A model generated the notes under the pieces. The model saw nothing but the letters and a program-made list of their open reading frames with translations. It was not told the DNA's origin and made no database searches. Position numbers and translations under genes: made by a program. A stretch of 37,884 nt of DNA from RGIG4608 sp045637205 (lineage in GTDB: Bacteria > Bacillota > Clostridia > Oscillospirales > CAG-272), in assembly GCA_045637205.1 (NCBI GenBank), contig JAZTYY010000010.1, forward strand, positions 1 through 37,884, given 5' to 3'. Each line of letters opens with the position of its first letter. Within the stretch, counting starts at the first letter, position 1. Below are positions 16,524 to 24,835 of the stretch, piece by piece.

Positions 16524-17033
16524 ATGAAAGAAAATTTACCGAAAAGAAAAGATATACGCTTAAAAGATTATGATTATAGTGATACAGGACTATATTTCTT
16601 GACAATCTGTACCAATAAACGCAAAAAAATATTGTCTAATATTGTAGGGGGCGACGTCCTCGACGCCCCGAATGTTGAATTAACTGTGTATGGAAAAATT
16701 GCGGATAAATATATAAATCAATTAAATAATCATTATGAAACGATTTCAGTTGAACAATATGTTATTATGCCAAATCACATACATTTAAATTTGTTTGTAC
16801 ATCAAAACGGGTCGTCGAGGACGTCGACCCCTACGGTGAAACAACATTCTATAGTGCCTGCGTTTGTATCAACATTTAAGAGATTTTGTAATAAAGAAAT
16901 TGGAGAAAACATTTGGCAAAGATATTACTACGACCACATAATCCGCGACAAATGTGATTACGAAGAAATATCTAAATATATCCACGAAAACCCGTTAAAG
17001 TGGGAATTTGATGAGTTATATTGTGAAGAATAA
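16524..17033 (+). CDS. REP-associated tyrosine transposase (RAYT, Y1/HUH family)
   Basis: A 169-residue protein with the HUH motif MPNHIHLN (His85, His87) and the catalytic-tyrosine segment WQRYYYDHIIRDKCDY (likely Tyr136), plus the family ending YIHENPLKW. RAYTs are domesticated IS200/IS605-like single-strand nucleases that recognise REP palindromes with a GTAG foot. The ATG lies 7 nt after GGAG and 1 nt after the NUDIX stop. Two REP-like palindromes (16644-16670 and 16808-16834) lie inside the gene and are read in frame, giving the loops VGGDVLDAPNV and NGSSRTSTPTV. The frame is intact. Intergenic copies of the same palindrome occur at 29181-29404 and 37749-37884. Confidence 0.9.
   Translation: MKENLPKRKDIRLKDYDYSDTGLYFLTICTNKRKKILSNIVGGDVLDAPNVELTVYGKIADKYINQLNNHYETISVEQYVIMPNHIHLNLFVHQNGSSRTSTPTVKQHSIVPAFVSTFKRFCNKEIGENIWQRYYYDHIIRDKCDYEEISKYIHENPLKWEFDELYCEE
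16644..16670 (+). repeat. REP-like palindrome (inside RAYT gene)
   Basis: GTAG foot followed by GGGGCG-A-CG-TCCT-CG-A-CGCCCC. The stem has one mismatched pair (A/A). It encodes residues about 41-49 of the transposase. Confidence 0.8.
16808..16834 (-). repeat. REP-like palindrome (inside RAYT gene), opposite orientation
   Basis: GGGTCG...CGACCC stem ending in CTAC on the plus strand, i.e. GTAG foot when read on the minus strand. Same family as the intergenic copies, with TCGAGGACG in place of TCGGGGACG in the loop region. Confidence 0.82.
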
Positions 17034-17034
17034 G

Positions 17035-17060
17035 AAAAGCACCTCGTTCGAGGTGCTTTT
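17035..17060. terminator. Bidirectional terminator, RAYT (+) and nfnB (-)
   Basis: AAAAGCACCTCG (17035-17046), TT, CGAGGTGCTTTT (17049-17060): a perfect 12-bp stem between convergent genes, T-rich at the 3' side in both directions. Confidence 0.92.
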
Positions 17061-17070
17061 TATGTATTAA

Positions 17071-18456
17071 TTATTTGCTCTTAATGTATTCATCCATTGC
17101 CTTAGCAGCTGTTTTACCAGCGCCCATTGCAAGAATAACTGTTGCTGCGCCTGTTACGGCGTCACCGCCTGCGTAAACGCCTTCACGAGATGTAAGGCCG
17201 TTTTCGTCTGCGATAAAGCAACCCCATTTATTTGTTTCAAGACCCTTTGTTGTGTTTCTGATAAGGGGATTGGGGCTTGTACCGATTGACATAATTACAC
17301 AGTCAACGTCAAGCACGAATTCGGAATTAGGCTTAACAATGGGACGACGTCTACCTGAAGCATCGGGCTCACCGAGTTCCATTTCAACGCACTTCATGCC
17401 TGTTACCATCTTGTGCTCGTCACCGATAATTTCAACAGGATTTGTAAGTGTCTTAAAGATGATGCCTTCTTCTTCAGCATGTTCAACCTCTTCCTTACGA
17501 GCAGGAAGCTCTTCCATACCACGACGGTAAACGATATAAACGTTTTCTGCGCCAAGACGCTTTGCAGAACGTGCTGCGTCCATAGCAACGTTACCACCAC
17601 CAACGATTGCAACGTTCTTTGAATCCTTGATAGGTGTATCGGAGCCGGGAAGGTATGCTTTCATAAGGTTAACTCTTGTCAAAAATTCATTTGCAGAGTA
17701 AACGCCCTTAAGGTTTTCACCGGGGATATTCATAAAGTTGGGAAGACCTGCACCGGAACCGATGAAGATTGCTTCATAGCCCATAGCAAAGAGCTCGTCG
17801 ATTTCGATTGTTCTACCAACAACAACGTTTGTTTCAACCTTAACGCCCATAGCCTGAAGGTTTTCAATTTCTCTCTGAACGATCTTCTTGGGAAGACGGA
17901 ATTCGGGAATACCGTAAACAAGAACACCGCCTGCAAGGTGGAGTGCTTCGAAGATTGTTACTTCGTAGCCAAGTCTTGCAAGGTCATCGGCACATGTAAG
18001 ACCTGAAGGGCCTGCACCGATGATAGCACATTTGTGTCCGTTAGATTCGGGAGCAACGGGCTTTTCTGTTGCGTGAGCGTTGTGCCAGTCAGCAACGAAT
18101 CTTTCAAGACGGCCGATAGCAACGGGCTCACCCTTAATGCCTCTTACACACTTGCTTTCGCACTGTGTTTCCTGAGGGCAAACACGTCCGCAAACTGCGG
18201 GAAGGGCAGAGCTCTGAGAGATAATCTGGTATGCGCCTTCAAAATCTCTCTCTTTTATCTTCATAATGAATGCGGGAATATCAATAGCAACGGGGCAACC
18301 GCCAACGCAGGGCTTATTCTTACAGTTAAGGCATCTTTCTGCTTCGTTAACTGCCTGCTCCTCTGTGTAACCAAGTGCTACTTCAAGGAAGTTACCGTTA
18401 CGGACCATTGGATCCTGAACGGGCATTTCATTCTTTTTAAGACTCATATTAGCCAT
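17071..18456 (-). CDS. nfnB: NADH-dependent ferredoxin:NADP+ oxidoreductase, large subunit (GltD-like)
   Basis: A 461-residue flavoprotein. The N-terminal part has cysteines for Fe-S clusters (CLNCKNKPCVGGCP; CGRVCPQETQCESKC), then the FAD-binding IIGAGPSGLTCADDLA and the nucleotide-binding VAIVGGGNVAMDAAR, ending GGDAVTGAATVILAMGAGK. This is the glutamate-synthase small-subunit/NfnB family. Its pairing with an NfnA-type gene one base upstream, and the absence of a GltB-type large subunit, argue for Nfn, which couples NADPH, NADH and ferredoxin by flavin-based bifurcation in the cytosol. Start at ATG 18456 (MANMSLKK) from AAGGAGG 9 nt upstream; the longer frame reads into nfnA. Many clostridial relatives are annotated gltA. 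Confidence 0.9.
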   Translation of the reverse strand: MANMSLKKNEMPVQDPMVRNGNFLEVALGYTEEQAVNEAERCLNCKNKPCVGGCPVAIDIPAFIMKIKERDFEGAYQIISQSSALPAVCGRVCPQETQCESKCVRGIKGEPVAIGRLERFVADWHNAHATEKPVAPESNGHKCAIIGAGPSGLTCADDLARLGYEVTIFEALHLAGGVLVYGIPEFRLPKKIVQREIENLQAMGVKVETNVVVGRTIEIDELFAMGYEAIFIGSGAGLPNFMNIPGENLKGVYSANEFLTRVNLMKAYLPGSDTPIKDSKNVAIVGGGNVAMDAARSAKRLGAENVYIVYRRGMEELPARKEEVEHAEEEGIIFKTLTNPVEIIGDEHKMVTGMKCVEMELGEPDASGRRRPIVKPNSEFVLDVDCVIMSIGTSPNPLIRNTTKGLETNKWGCFIADENGLTSREGVYAGGDAVTGAATVILAMGAGKTAAKAMDEYIKSK

Positions 18457-18457
18457 T

Positions 18458-19300
18458 TTACTGTACCTCCTTCTTGAAGAGATTGCAAGTTTCTTCGTGC
18501 TTCTGTCTTTCGAAGCCCTTGTACATTGTTGAACGCTCGATTGCTTCGTCGAAATCAACGAGATGACCGTCAAAGTCGGGACCGTCAACGCAAGCAAACT
18601 TTGTCTGACCGCCAACAGTAAGACGGCAACCACCGCACATACCTGTACCGTCGATCATAATGGGGTTCATAGAAACTACTGTGGGAATGCCGTATTCCTT
18701 TGTGAGCTTGCAAACGAACTTCATCATTACAAGAGGACCGATTGCGATTACTTCGTCATAATTGTGACCTTCTTCGATAAGACCGAGAAGAGCGTTTGTA
18801 ACAAGACCCTTTGTTCCGTGAGAACCGTCGTCTGTCATAACCTCAAGAACGTCACTTACTGCATTGAATTCATCTTCAAGGATAACAAGATCCTTGTTTC
18901 TGAAGCCGATGATGGAGTGAACCTCAGCACCAAGAGCATGAAGCTTCTTTGCGATGGGGTATGCGATAGCACAACCAACGCCACCACCAACTACTGCAAC
19001 CTTCTTGAGTCCTTCTGTATGAGAGGGAACTCCGAGAGGGCCAACAAAGTCGTGAATGTAGTCGCCTTCTTCAAGACGGTTGAGCTTTTCTGTTGTTGAA
19101 CCAACGATCTGGAAAATAATTGTGATTGTACCTGCCTCGCGGTCGAAATCTGCAACTGTAAGGGGAATTCTTTCACCGTTCTCGTCAACGCGAAGAATGA
19201 TGAACTGACCGGGCTCTGCTTTTTTAGCAACGAGGGGTGCCTCAACATCCATAAGTGTTACTGTGGGATTGAGGACTTTCTTTCTAAGAATTTTGTACAT
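18458..19300 (-). CDS. nfnA: NADH-dependent ferredoxin:NADP+ oxidoreductase, small subunit (PyrK-like)
   Basis: A 280-residue ferredoxin-reductase-fold protein: FAD-binding barrel (PGQFIILRV, ERIPLTVAD), NAD-binding half beginning VAVVGGGVGCAIAYPIA, and a C-terminal [2Fe-2S] site (GMCGGCRLTV, FACVDGPDFDGH). The family also includes PyrK (DHOD electron transfer) and sulfide dehydrogenase beta. Context with nfnB decides the name. Family knowledge: NfnA binds NADH and the 2Fe-2S cluster in the bifurcating complex. SD GAGGTAG precedes the ATG. Its stop is 1 nt from the nfnB ATG, so the subunits are translationally coupled. Confidence 0.9.
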   Translation of the reverse strand: MYKILRKKVLNPTVTLMDVEAPLVAKKAEPGQFIILRVDENGERIPLTVADFDREAGTITIIFQIVGSTTEKLNRLEEGDYIHDFVGPLGVPSHTEGLKKVAVVGGGVGCAIAYPIAKKLHALGAEVHSIIGFRNKDLVILEDEFNAVSDVLEVMTDDGSHGTKGLVTNALLGLIEEGHNYDEVIAIGPLVMMKFVCKLTKEYGIPTVVSMNPIMIDGTGMCGGCRLTVGGQTKFACVDGPDFDGHLVDFDEAIERSTMYKGFERQKHEETCNLFKKEVQ

Positions 19301-19377
19301 GTTTTCTACCTCTTTTTTTATTTAAAAGTAAAATTATTGTCATTATTTTTGCGGTGATTTTTCACACACACCCAACT

Positions 19378-19406
19378 ATTATATTATAATCAAGAAAAAA
19401 AGTCAA
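19378..19406 (-). promoter_or_regulatory. Promoter of nfnAB
   Basis: Minus strand: TTGACT (19406-19401), 17-nt spacer, TATAAT (19383-19378), about 77 nt before the nfnA ATG. Confidence 0.88.
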
Positions 19407-19503
19407 GAGAAATTTGTTACTTTTTTAACGAAAAACACAAATTTGACTCTTTAAATATAAAAAATAAGCAAAATGCTGCGACGTATATAAAAATTGACAA
19501 CAA

Positions 19504-19536
19504 AAAAACAGAGAGATTGAATTTCTCTCTGTTTTT
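19504..19536 (-). terminator. Terminator after the DUF1622 gene
   Basis: Thirteen-bp stem, AAAAACAGAGAGA (19504-19516) with its complement (19524-19536), T-rich at the 3' side on the minus strand, 6 nt past the stop codon. Confidence 0.88.
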
Positions 19537-19542
19537 GCGTTA

Positions 19543-19872
19543 TTAATCGTCGTGTGTGTGCTTTAATTCAAAGTGAATAAGAATGCTCATGAGCGCTCTA
19601 AGGGCGAACACTGCGCCAAGCACAGCCAATTCTTCCAAATCGTTAACTATGAGTGTTTTAAGTATTTCGGCACCGAGCTTAAATTCAAGACCCGTTGCAA
19701 GACCCTTAGCAAGATGAGTTTGAATTGCATTGTGTCTTTTCATAAAGGTGTTTTGAATGTATTCCCAAAATGACTTAATGCAAGTCCAAGCAACAATCAA
19801 CACACCCATAATTTCAAGAATAAAAACTATAACGGGAATGACTGTGTGCAAAATATCGTGAAGTATCTCCAT
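19543..19872 (-). CDS. DUF1622 family membrane protein
   Basis: A 109-residue protein with two membrane helices (about 8-32 and 72-98) linked by a basic/amphipathic stretch containing the family-like LATGLEFKLGAEILKTLI. I recognise the fold family (DUF1622), whose function is unknown. Start at ATG 19872 (MEILHD) from GGAG 7 nt upstream; nine earlier codons in the frame have no SD. It is a single-gene unit with its own promoter and terminator, divergent from the rnf operon. Confidence 0.82.
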   Translation of the reverse strand: MEILHDILHTVIPVIVFILEIMGVLIVAWTCIKSFWEYIQNTFMKRHNAIQTHLAKGLATGLEFKLGAEILKTLIVNDLEELAVLGAVFALRALMSILIHFELKHTHDD

Positions 19873-19902
19873 TTTGTTTCTCCTAAAAAATAAATTCAAC
19901 TC

Positions 19903-19931
19903 ATTATAGTGTTTTATGCGAAATTTGTCAA
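19903..19931 (-). promoter_or_regulatory. Promoter of the DUF1622 gene
   Basis: Minus strand: perfect TTGACA (19931-19926), 17-nt spacer, TATAAT (19908-19903), 30 nt before the ATG. Confidence 0.9.
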
Positions 19932-20009
19932 GATTTATTTTTATTTTTCTTTGAATTTGTGTTATTTTTTATTGAAATATAGAAAATATAGTTAATGTGT
20001 AGTTTTTTA

Positions 20010-20038
20010 TTGACAAATAAATCTTGCTGTGATATAAT
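20010..20038 (+). promoter_or_regulatory. Promoter of the rnf operon
   Basis: TTGACA (20010-20015), 17-nt spacer, TATAAT (20033-20038). The expected leader is about 80 nt; no obvious regulatory hairpin is seen in it. Confidence 0.92.
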
Positions 20039-20122
20039 AAAATGATAATTTACGGTCTTTTGTGACCTTTATCATAAAAAATAAAAAAGCATTTAAAATA
20101 CAAACGAAAGGTAGGATTGTGT

Positions 20123-21430
20123 ATGTCTTTTTTTATGAATAGCATTCCTGTTCCAATGAGAAAGAACACAGCCGGTAATACTTCTGTTAAGATGGGCAAC
20201 GCAAACGTTGTTACTCTTCCAATGCAGATGAATGCCGGTGTGCCCGCTACACCCGTTGTTAAAATGGGCGACCTTGTTAAGGTTGGAACTCTGGTTGCTA
20301 AGGCAAACGGAGAGCTTTCTTCTCCTATTTACGCGAGCGTTTCCGGAAAAGTAACTAAGGTTTCGGATTACGTTACCGCGCAGGGTAAAACAGTACCCGC
20401 TGTTGTTATCACGTCTGATGGTGAGATGACAAGTGAGGAGGTTGTTGCACCCGTTGTTAATAGCCGCGAAGAATTCATTGATGCCATTATCAATAGTGGC
20501 GTTGTTGATTTTGGTGGCGCAGGCTTCCCAATACGTTTTACTTCCGATGTAAATCTTGGTCAGCTTGAGGTTCTTGTTGTAAATGGTGCAGAGAGTGAAC
20601 CCTTTGTTACAAGTGACGATCACACTATGAACGAAAGAGCAGAAGACATCGAATATGCCCTTAAGGCATATCAAACTTATTTTGGTATCAAACGCATCAT
20701 TATCGGTGTTGGTGATAACAAGAAAGACGCAATTGAAAAAATGGAAGATGTTGCTTCTCGCGTTCTTGGTGCTGAAGTGGTTACCTTCCCCTCAAAATAT
20801 TCACACGGTAGTAAAGAATCCATTCTTTACCTTACTCTTGGCAAGGTGATTCCCGTGGGCAAGCAGCCCATCGACCTTGGCTGTCTTGTAACAAACGTTA
20901 CAACAATGGCTGAGATTGGTAAGTATCTCAAAACAGGTATGCCCTTTGTTGAAAGATTCGTTACAGTTGACGGTGACTGTGTAAAGAATCCTCAGTGTGT
21001 TCTTGCACCTCTCGGTGTTTCTATGGAAGAGCTCATTGAGTTCTGCGGCGGTCTTACTGAAGAGCCCGAAAAGGTTGTTGACGGTGGACCTATGATGGGT
21101 ATTTCCGTGCCTTCACTTGATGCTCCCGTGCTTAAAACAACAAGCGCAGTGCTTGCTCTTTCTGAGGAGCAGACACGTTTCCCCAAGGAAACTGCTTGTA
21201 TTCGTTGTGGTAGATGTACAAATAACTGTCCTTTGGGAATGGCTCCTGCAGCAATTGAAAAGGCATATGCAAAGAAAGACGTAGAGCTTATTGAAAAGCT
21301 TATGGTTAATACTTGCATGGAATGCGGAGCTTGTGCATATCTTTGCCCTGCACATCGTCCCTTAGTACAGACAAATAAACTTGCAAAAATGCTTTTGCAG
21401 AATGAAAAAGCAAAGGAGGCAAATAAATAA
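20123..21430 (+). CDS. rnfC: Rnf complex subunit C
   Basis: A 435-residue NADH-side subunit of the ferredoxin:NAD+ oxidoreductase (Rnf). A biotinyl-like N-terminal region is followed by the Complex I 51-kDa-like FMN/NADH domain (FGGAGFPIRF, VNGAESEPF) and two 4Fe-4S motifs, CIRCGRCTNNCP (from Cys359) and CMECGACAYLCP. It is peripheral on the cytoplasmic face and passes electrons to or from NAD. Start at ATG 20123 (MSFFMNSIP), 7 nt after AGG; a TTG two codons earlier is less likely. First gene of the C-D-G-E-A-B operon; its stop overlaps the rnfD ATG (TAATG). Confidence 0.96.
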   Translation: MSFFMNSIPVPMRKNTAGNTSVKMGNANVVTLPMQMNAGVPATPVVKMGDLVKVGTLVAKANGELSSPIYASVSGKVTKVSDYVTAQGKTVPAVVITSDGEMTSEEVVAPVVNSREEFIDAIINSGVVDFGGAGFPIRFTSDVNLGQLEVLVVNGAESEPFVTSDDHTMNERAEDIEYALKAYQTYFGIKRIIIGVGDNKKDAIEKMEDVASRVLGAEVVTFPSKYSHGSKESILYLTLGKVIPVGKQPIDLGCLVTNVTTMAEIGKYLKTGMPFVERFVTVDGDCVKNPQCVLAPLGVSMEELIEFCGGLTEEPEKVVDGGPMMGISVPSLDAPVLKTTSAVLALSEEQTRFPKETACIRCGRCTNNCPLGMAPAAIEKAYAKKDVELIEKLMVNTCMECGACAYLCPAHRPLVQTNKLAKMLLQNEKAKEANK

Positions 21431-22356
21431 TGAATAAAAAGTTGCATATGTCTGTTTCCCCTCACATTCATTCAGGAAGCAGCACATCCGACATTATGCA
21501 GGACGTTTTGATTGCCCTCACTCCCGCGGCGGGTGCAGGTATAATGATCTTCGGAGTTCGCGCATTTCTCGTTATCGCTGTTTGCGTATTGAGCTGCGTT
21601 GGTCTTGAAGCATTGTTCAATCTCATCGTTAAAAAAGAGCAGACAATCGGTGATTACAGCGCTGCTGTAACCGGCTTGCTTTTGGCTCTTAACCTTCCTG
21701 CTGACACACCCATTTGGCAGTGTGTAATTGGTTCAGCATTTGCTATTGTTGTTGTAAAGTGCTTGTTTGGCGGTCTTGGATGCAATATAGTTAACCCCGC
21801 AATCACAGCAAGAGTATTCATGCTCGTTGCTTTTGCAAGCGTGGCTATACCTTCTCAGCCAATTTTACCCGATTCTATTACAGGTGCTACTCCTCTTGCT
21901 CGTATTGCAAGTGGTGAAACAGTTAACCTTAGCAACCTCTTCCTTGGAACACACGGTGGTTCTATTGGTGAAACTTGTGCTATCGCATTGATTTTGGGCT
22001 TCATCTATCTTCTTGCAAAGCGCGTTATCACATGGCAGCTTCCCATAACTTATATTGGTAGCGTTTTCGTTCTTTCTTATCTTATGGAAGGCGACGCAAC
22101 ACGCGCACTTGCTCTTACACTTTCCGGTGGACTTCTCCTCGGTGCCATCTTTATGGCAACTGACTATGTAACAAGCCCCGTAACTCCTTGGGGTAAGGTT
22201 GTATTCGGTGTTGGTGCAGGTCTTATCACATTCCTTATTAGATATTTCGGAGGCTATCCTGAAGGTGTATCCTTTGCGATCCTTCTTATGAATATTCTCA
22301 CACCTTATATCGATAAGTTCACAGCACACAAGGTATTTGGAGGTAAGAAAGCATGA
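21430..22356 (+). CDS. rnfD: Rnf complex subunit D
   Basis: A 308-residue integral membrane protein with about nine or ten helices. The flavinylation motif DSITGATPL has Thr154 as the expected FMN-phosphoester site. RnfD carries FMN (and in some species riboflavin) and takes part in ion translocation. The ATG overlaps the rnfC stop by 1 nt, and its own stop overlaps rnfG by 4 nt (ATGA), so stoichiometric translation is likely. The flavin transferase ApbE is encoded at 27985. Confidence 0.96.
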   Translation: MNKKLHMSVSPHIHSGSSTSDIMQDVLIALTPAAGAGIMIFGVRAFLVIAVCVLSCVGLEALFNLIVKKEQTIGDYSAAVTGLLLALNLPADTPIWQCVIGSAFAIVVVKCLFGGLGCNIVNPAITARVFMLVAFASVAIPSQPILPDSITGATPLARIASGETVNLSNLFLGTHGGSIGETCAIALILGFIYLLAKRVITWQLPITYIGSVFVLSYLMEGDATRALALTLSGGLLLGAIFMATDYVTSPVTPWGKVVFGVGAGLITFLIRYFGGYPEGVSFAILLMNILTPYIDKFTAHKVFGGKKA

Positions 22357-23531
22357 AAAAACATATAATTAGTGTTTTGACACTCTTCCTCATTTGCGCA
22401 ATTGTTGCTGTTGCACTTGCAGTAGTTAATGGAATTACTGCTCCCATCATTCTTCAAATGCAGCAGGCAGCCGCAAGTGGCGCGCTTGCAGAGGTAATGC
22501 CCGACGGTGGCAGCTTCACAAAGGTTGATCTTTCAACATATACACTTCCTGCAACTATTCAGGAGGCACACAAGGCAAGTAACGGCGGTTATGTATTCCA
22601 GGTTGGATTTGCAGGCTTTAACCCCGGTAACGTTGCAATGATTGGTGTTTCTGCTGATGGCAAGGTTACAGGAACAAAGATTATTACAAATACAGAGTCC
22701 TCCGGCTTTGGTGCAGACCATCTTCCTGCACTTGACGGAAAGGGACACTACAACGGCTCAACTCTTGACACTATTGAAGGTGTTGATACAGTTGCAGGTT
22801 GTACAGTTTCTACTACTGCATATCGCTCCGCTGTTAAGGATGCGCTTAGTGCAGCGGCAATTCTCGGTGGTGGCGATGTTGACCTTCGTACACCCGAAGA
22901 AATTCTTCACGACAATCTTAACGCAGCTCTTGGTGTAGAGGGTGTTGATTTTGATAAGCACTTCTTTACTGAGGTTGTTGAAGGTGTTGATGCAATCTAC
23001 GTTGCAAAGACAGGTGAAGGTTACGTTTGCGTAATCGGTGAAGAATTTGTAGGTCTTGATGCTGACGGTAACGTTCTCAATGGAGAAAACGCAACAGCAG
23101 CTGCAGCAATTACTACAATCAAGGCTACAACTTATACAGAGCTTGATACTTCCGCATTCAAGGGCGTTTCTAAGAGAGTTAAGTCCGCCAAGGTAACTGA
23201 TAAGGGCGTATACGTTCTTACAGTTGAAGGCTCAGGCTTCGGTAAGAAGGGCTCATCTGACTACGGTGCATCAGGTGAATATCTTGTAATTGAAATCGCA
23301 CTTACTGCTGACGGTAAGATTATTGACTGTTACACAGTTTACCAGAACGAATCAAAGGGCTTTGGTGACGTTTGTGCTAAGGAAGAATTCTATGAACAGT
23401 TCGCAGGTAAGACACAGGATAACTATGAAGACATCATCATTGCAGGTTCTACCTACACAACTGATGGTTACCATGGTGCTATCAAGAATGCCTTTAAGGC
23501 AGTTGCAATTTTTGAAGGAGGTACAAACTAA
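22353..23531 (+). CDS. rnfG: Rnf complex subunit G, double-length with two FMN-binding domains
   Basis: A 392-residue protein, about twice the usual RnfG (roughly 190-220). One N-terminal membrane helix (about 5-28), then an FMN_bind domain with DTVAGCTVST (candidate FMN-Thr151) and a second, similar domain ending IIAGSTYTTDGYHGAI (candidate Thr367). Both copies carry the GFG segment before the site (ESSGFGAD; ESKGFGDV). The consensus S/T-G-A-T is altered to AGCT and AGST, but the Thr is kept. RnfG sits on the outer face and relays electrons via covalent FMN. Overlaps rnfD by 4 nt and rnfE by 1 nt. Duplication is seen in the sequence; two bound FMNs are inferred. Confidence 0.92.
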   Translation: MKKHIISVLTLFLICAIVAVALAVVNGITAPIILQMQQAAASGALAEVMPDGGSFTKVDLSTYTLPATIQEAHKASNGGYVFQVGFAGFNPGNVAMIGVSADGKVTGTKIITNTESSGFGADHLPALDGKGHYNGSTLDTIEGVDTVAGCTVSTTAYRSAVKDALSAAAILGGGDVDLRTPEEILHDNLNAALGVEGVDFDKHFFTEVVEGVDAIYVAKTGEGYVCVIGEEFVGLDADGNVLNGENATAAAAITTIKATTYTELDTSAFKGVSKRVKSAKVTDKGVYVLTVEGSGFGKKGSSDYGASGEYLVIEIALTADGKIIDCYTVYQNESKGFGDVCAKEEFYEQFAGKTQDNYEDIIIAGSTYTTDGYHGAIKNAFKAVAIFEGGTN

Positions 23532-24220
23532 TGAGTAAGAATAGTAGTCTTTCTGTTTTAACTCGTGGTATTCTTAAAGAAAACCCCGTATTCGTACTCG
23601 TTTTGGGTACTTGTCCTACACTTGCCGTTACAAATAACGTATTCGGCGCATTCGGTATGGGTATTGCAGCAATGTTGGTTCTTATTTGCTCAAATATGCT
23701 CATTTCCGCACTTCGTAAAGTTATTCCCGATAGTGTTCGTATCCCCTCATACATCGTAATTATTGCGGGCTTCGTAACTATCGTTCAGATGCTTGTTCAG
23801 GCATTCTTGCCAGACCTTAATGAGATACTTGGTGTATATCTTCCTCTTATCGTTGTTAACTGTATCATTCTTGGTAGAGCCGAGATGTTTGCAGGTAAGA
23901 ACACAGTAGGAAAGAGTGCACTTGACGGTGTTGGCATGGGTATTGGCTTTACACTTGCTCTTGTTTCAATGGCTGTTGTTCGTGAAGTTTTCGGCGCAGC
24001 AACATTTGCAGGTATCGCAATTCCTTTCCTTGAGCCCTATAAGATTGCATTCCTTACAAAGGCTCCCGGTGGTTTGTTTGTTTACGGTATTCTTATTGCA
24101 CTTGTTTACGTTGTTACTAACGGTAAAGCGCCCAAGAAGAGATCTTTCTCTTGCGAAGGCTGCCCCTCTCGTGCAACATGTAACCCCACTGCTTGTGGTG
24201 GAGAAAAGGAGGAAGCGTAA
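23531..24220 (+). CDS. rnfE: Rnf complex subunit E with Cys-rich C-terminal tail
   Basis: A 229-residue protein with six membrane helices, including the paired half-motif GTCPTLAVTNNVFGAFGMG that carries one ligand set of the in-membrane Fe-S cluster shared with RnfA. After the last helix is a soluble cytosol-facing or outside tail with Cys208, Cys211, Cys217 and Cys222 (CEGCPSRATCNPTAC), not part of the minimal RnfE fold. The rnfA ATG follows directly after its TAA. Confidence 0.94.
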   Translation: MSKNSSLSVLTRGILKENPVFVLVLGTCPTLAVTNNVFGAFGMGIAAMLVLICSNMLISALRKVIPDSVRIPSYIVIIAGFVTIVQMLVQAFLPDLNEILGVYLPLIVVNCIILGRAEMFAGKNTVGKSALDGVGMGIGFTLALVSMAVVREVFGAATFAGIAIPFLEPYKIAFLTKAPGGLFVYGILIALVYVVTNGKAPKKRSFSCEGCPSRATCNPTACGGEKEEA

Positions 24221-24820
24221 ATGGAAGCTATTAAAGGTTTACTTGTAATAATGTTATCAGCCGTATTGGTTAATAACTACGTTTTGGTTAGATTCCTTGG
24301 TATTTGTCCTTTCCTTGGTGTATCTAAGAAGATAGACCAGGCATCAGGTATGGGTGTTGCAGTTACTGTGGTTATGCTTCTTGCAACTGCGGCAACATGG
24401 CCCATTCAGAAATATATCCTTGATCCTTTGAATCTTGGATATATGCAGACAATCGTATTTATCGTTATCATTGCATCTCTTGTTCAGATGCTTGAAATCG
24501 TTCTTAAAAAGTTCATCCCTGCGCTTCATGCAGGACTTGGCGTATATCTTCCTTTGATTACAACAAACTGTGCAGTTCTTGGTGTTGCTATCAATAATAT
24601 TAACGATGGCTATAATTTCCTTGAATCAATGGTAAGCTCACTTGGCGTAGGTCTTGGCTTCCTTCTTGCAATGGTTCTTTTCTCAGGAATGCGCTCAAGA
24701 ATTGATGAAACAAAGATTCCCAAGCCCTTCAGAGGCGTTGCAATTACACTTGTTGCAGCATCCTTCTTGTCTCTTGCATTCATGGGCTTTGCAGGAATCG
24801 TTGAAAAACTTTTTGCTTAA
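24221..24820 (+). CDS. rnfA: Rnf complex subunit A
   Basis: A 199-residue protein with six membrane helices, opening with the family segment VNNYVLVRFLGICPFLG, and a second half LITTNCAVLGVAI. It forms an antiparallel pair with RnfE and supplies cysteines for the in-membrane cluster that moves electrons across the bilayer. SD AAAGGAGG lies in the end of rnfE. Confidence 0.96.
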   Translation: MEAIKGLLVIMLSAVLVNNYVLVRFLGICPFLGVSKKIDQASGMGVAVTVVMLLATAATWPIQKYILDPLNLGYMQTIVFIVIIASLVQMLEIVLKKFIPALHAGLGVYLPLITTNCAVLGVAINNINDGYNFLESMVSSLGVGLGFLLAMVLFSGMRSRIDETKIPKPFRGVAITLVAASFLSLAFMGFAGIVEKLFA

Positions 24821-24835
24821 TAGGAGGGTATAGAT

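Noticed and set aside
17071..18456. Glutamate synthase small subunit (gltD)
   Set aside because: The protein belongs to that family, but no large GltB subunit is present and a PyrK-like nfnA lies one base upstream, so Nfn is the better call.
18458..19300. Dihydroorotate dehydrogenase electron-transfer subunit (pyrK)
   Set aside because: Same family, but no pyrD or other pyrimidine biosynthesis gene is adjacent, while nfnB is translationally coupled.
20093..20674. 193-codon minus-strand frame over the start of rnfC
   Set aside because: Antisense to rnfC and its leader; low-complexity Cys/Asn composition and no start signals.
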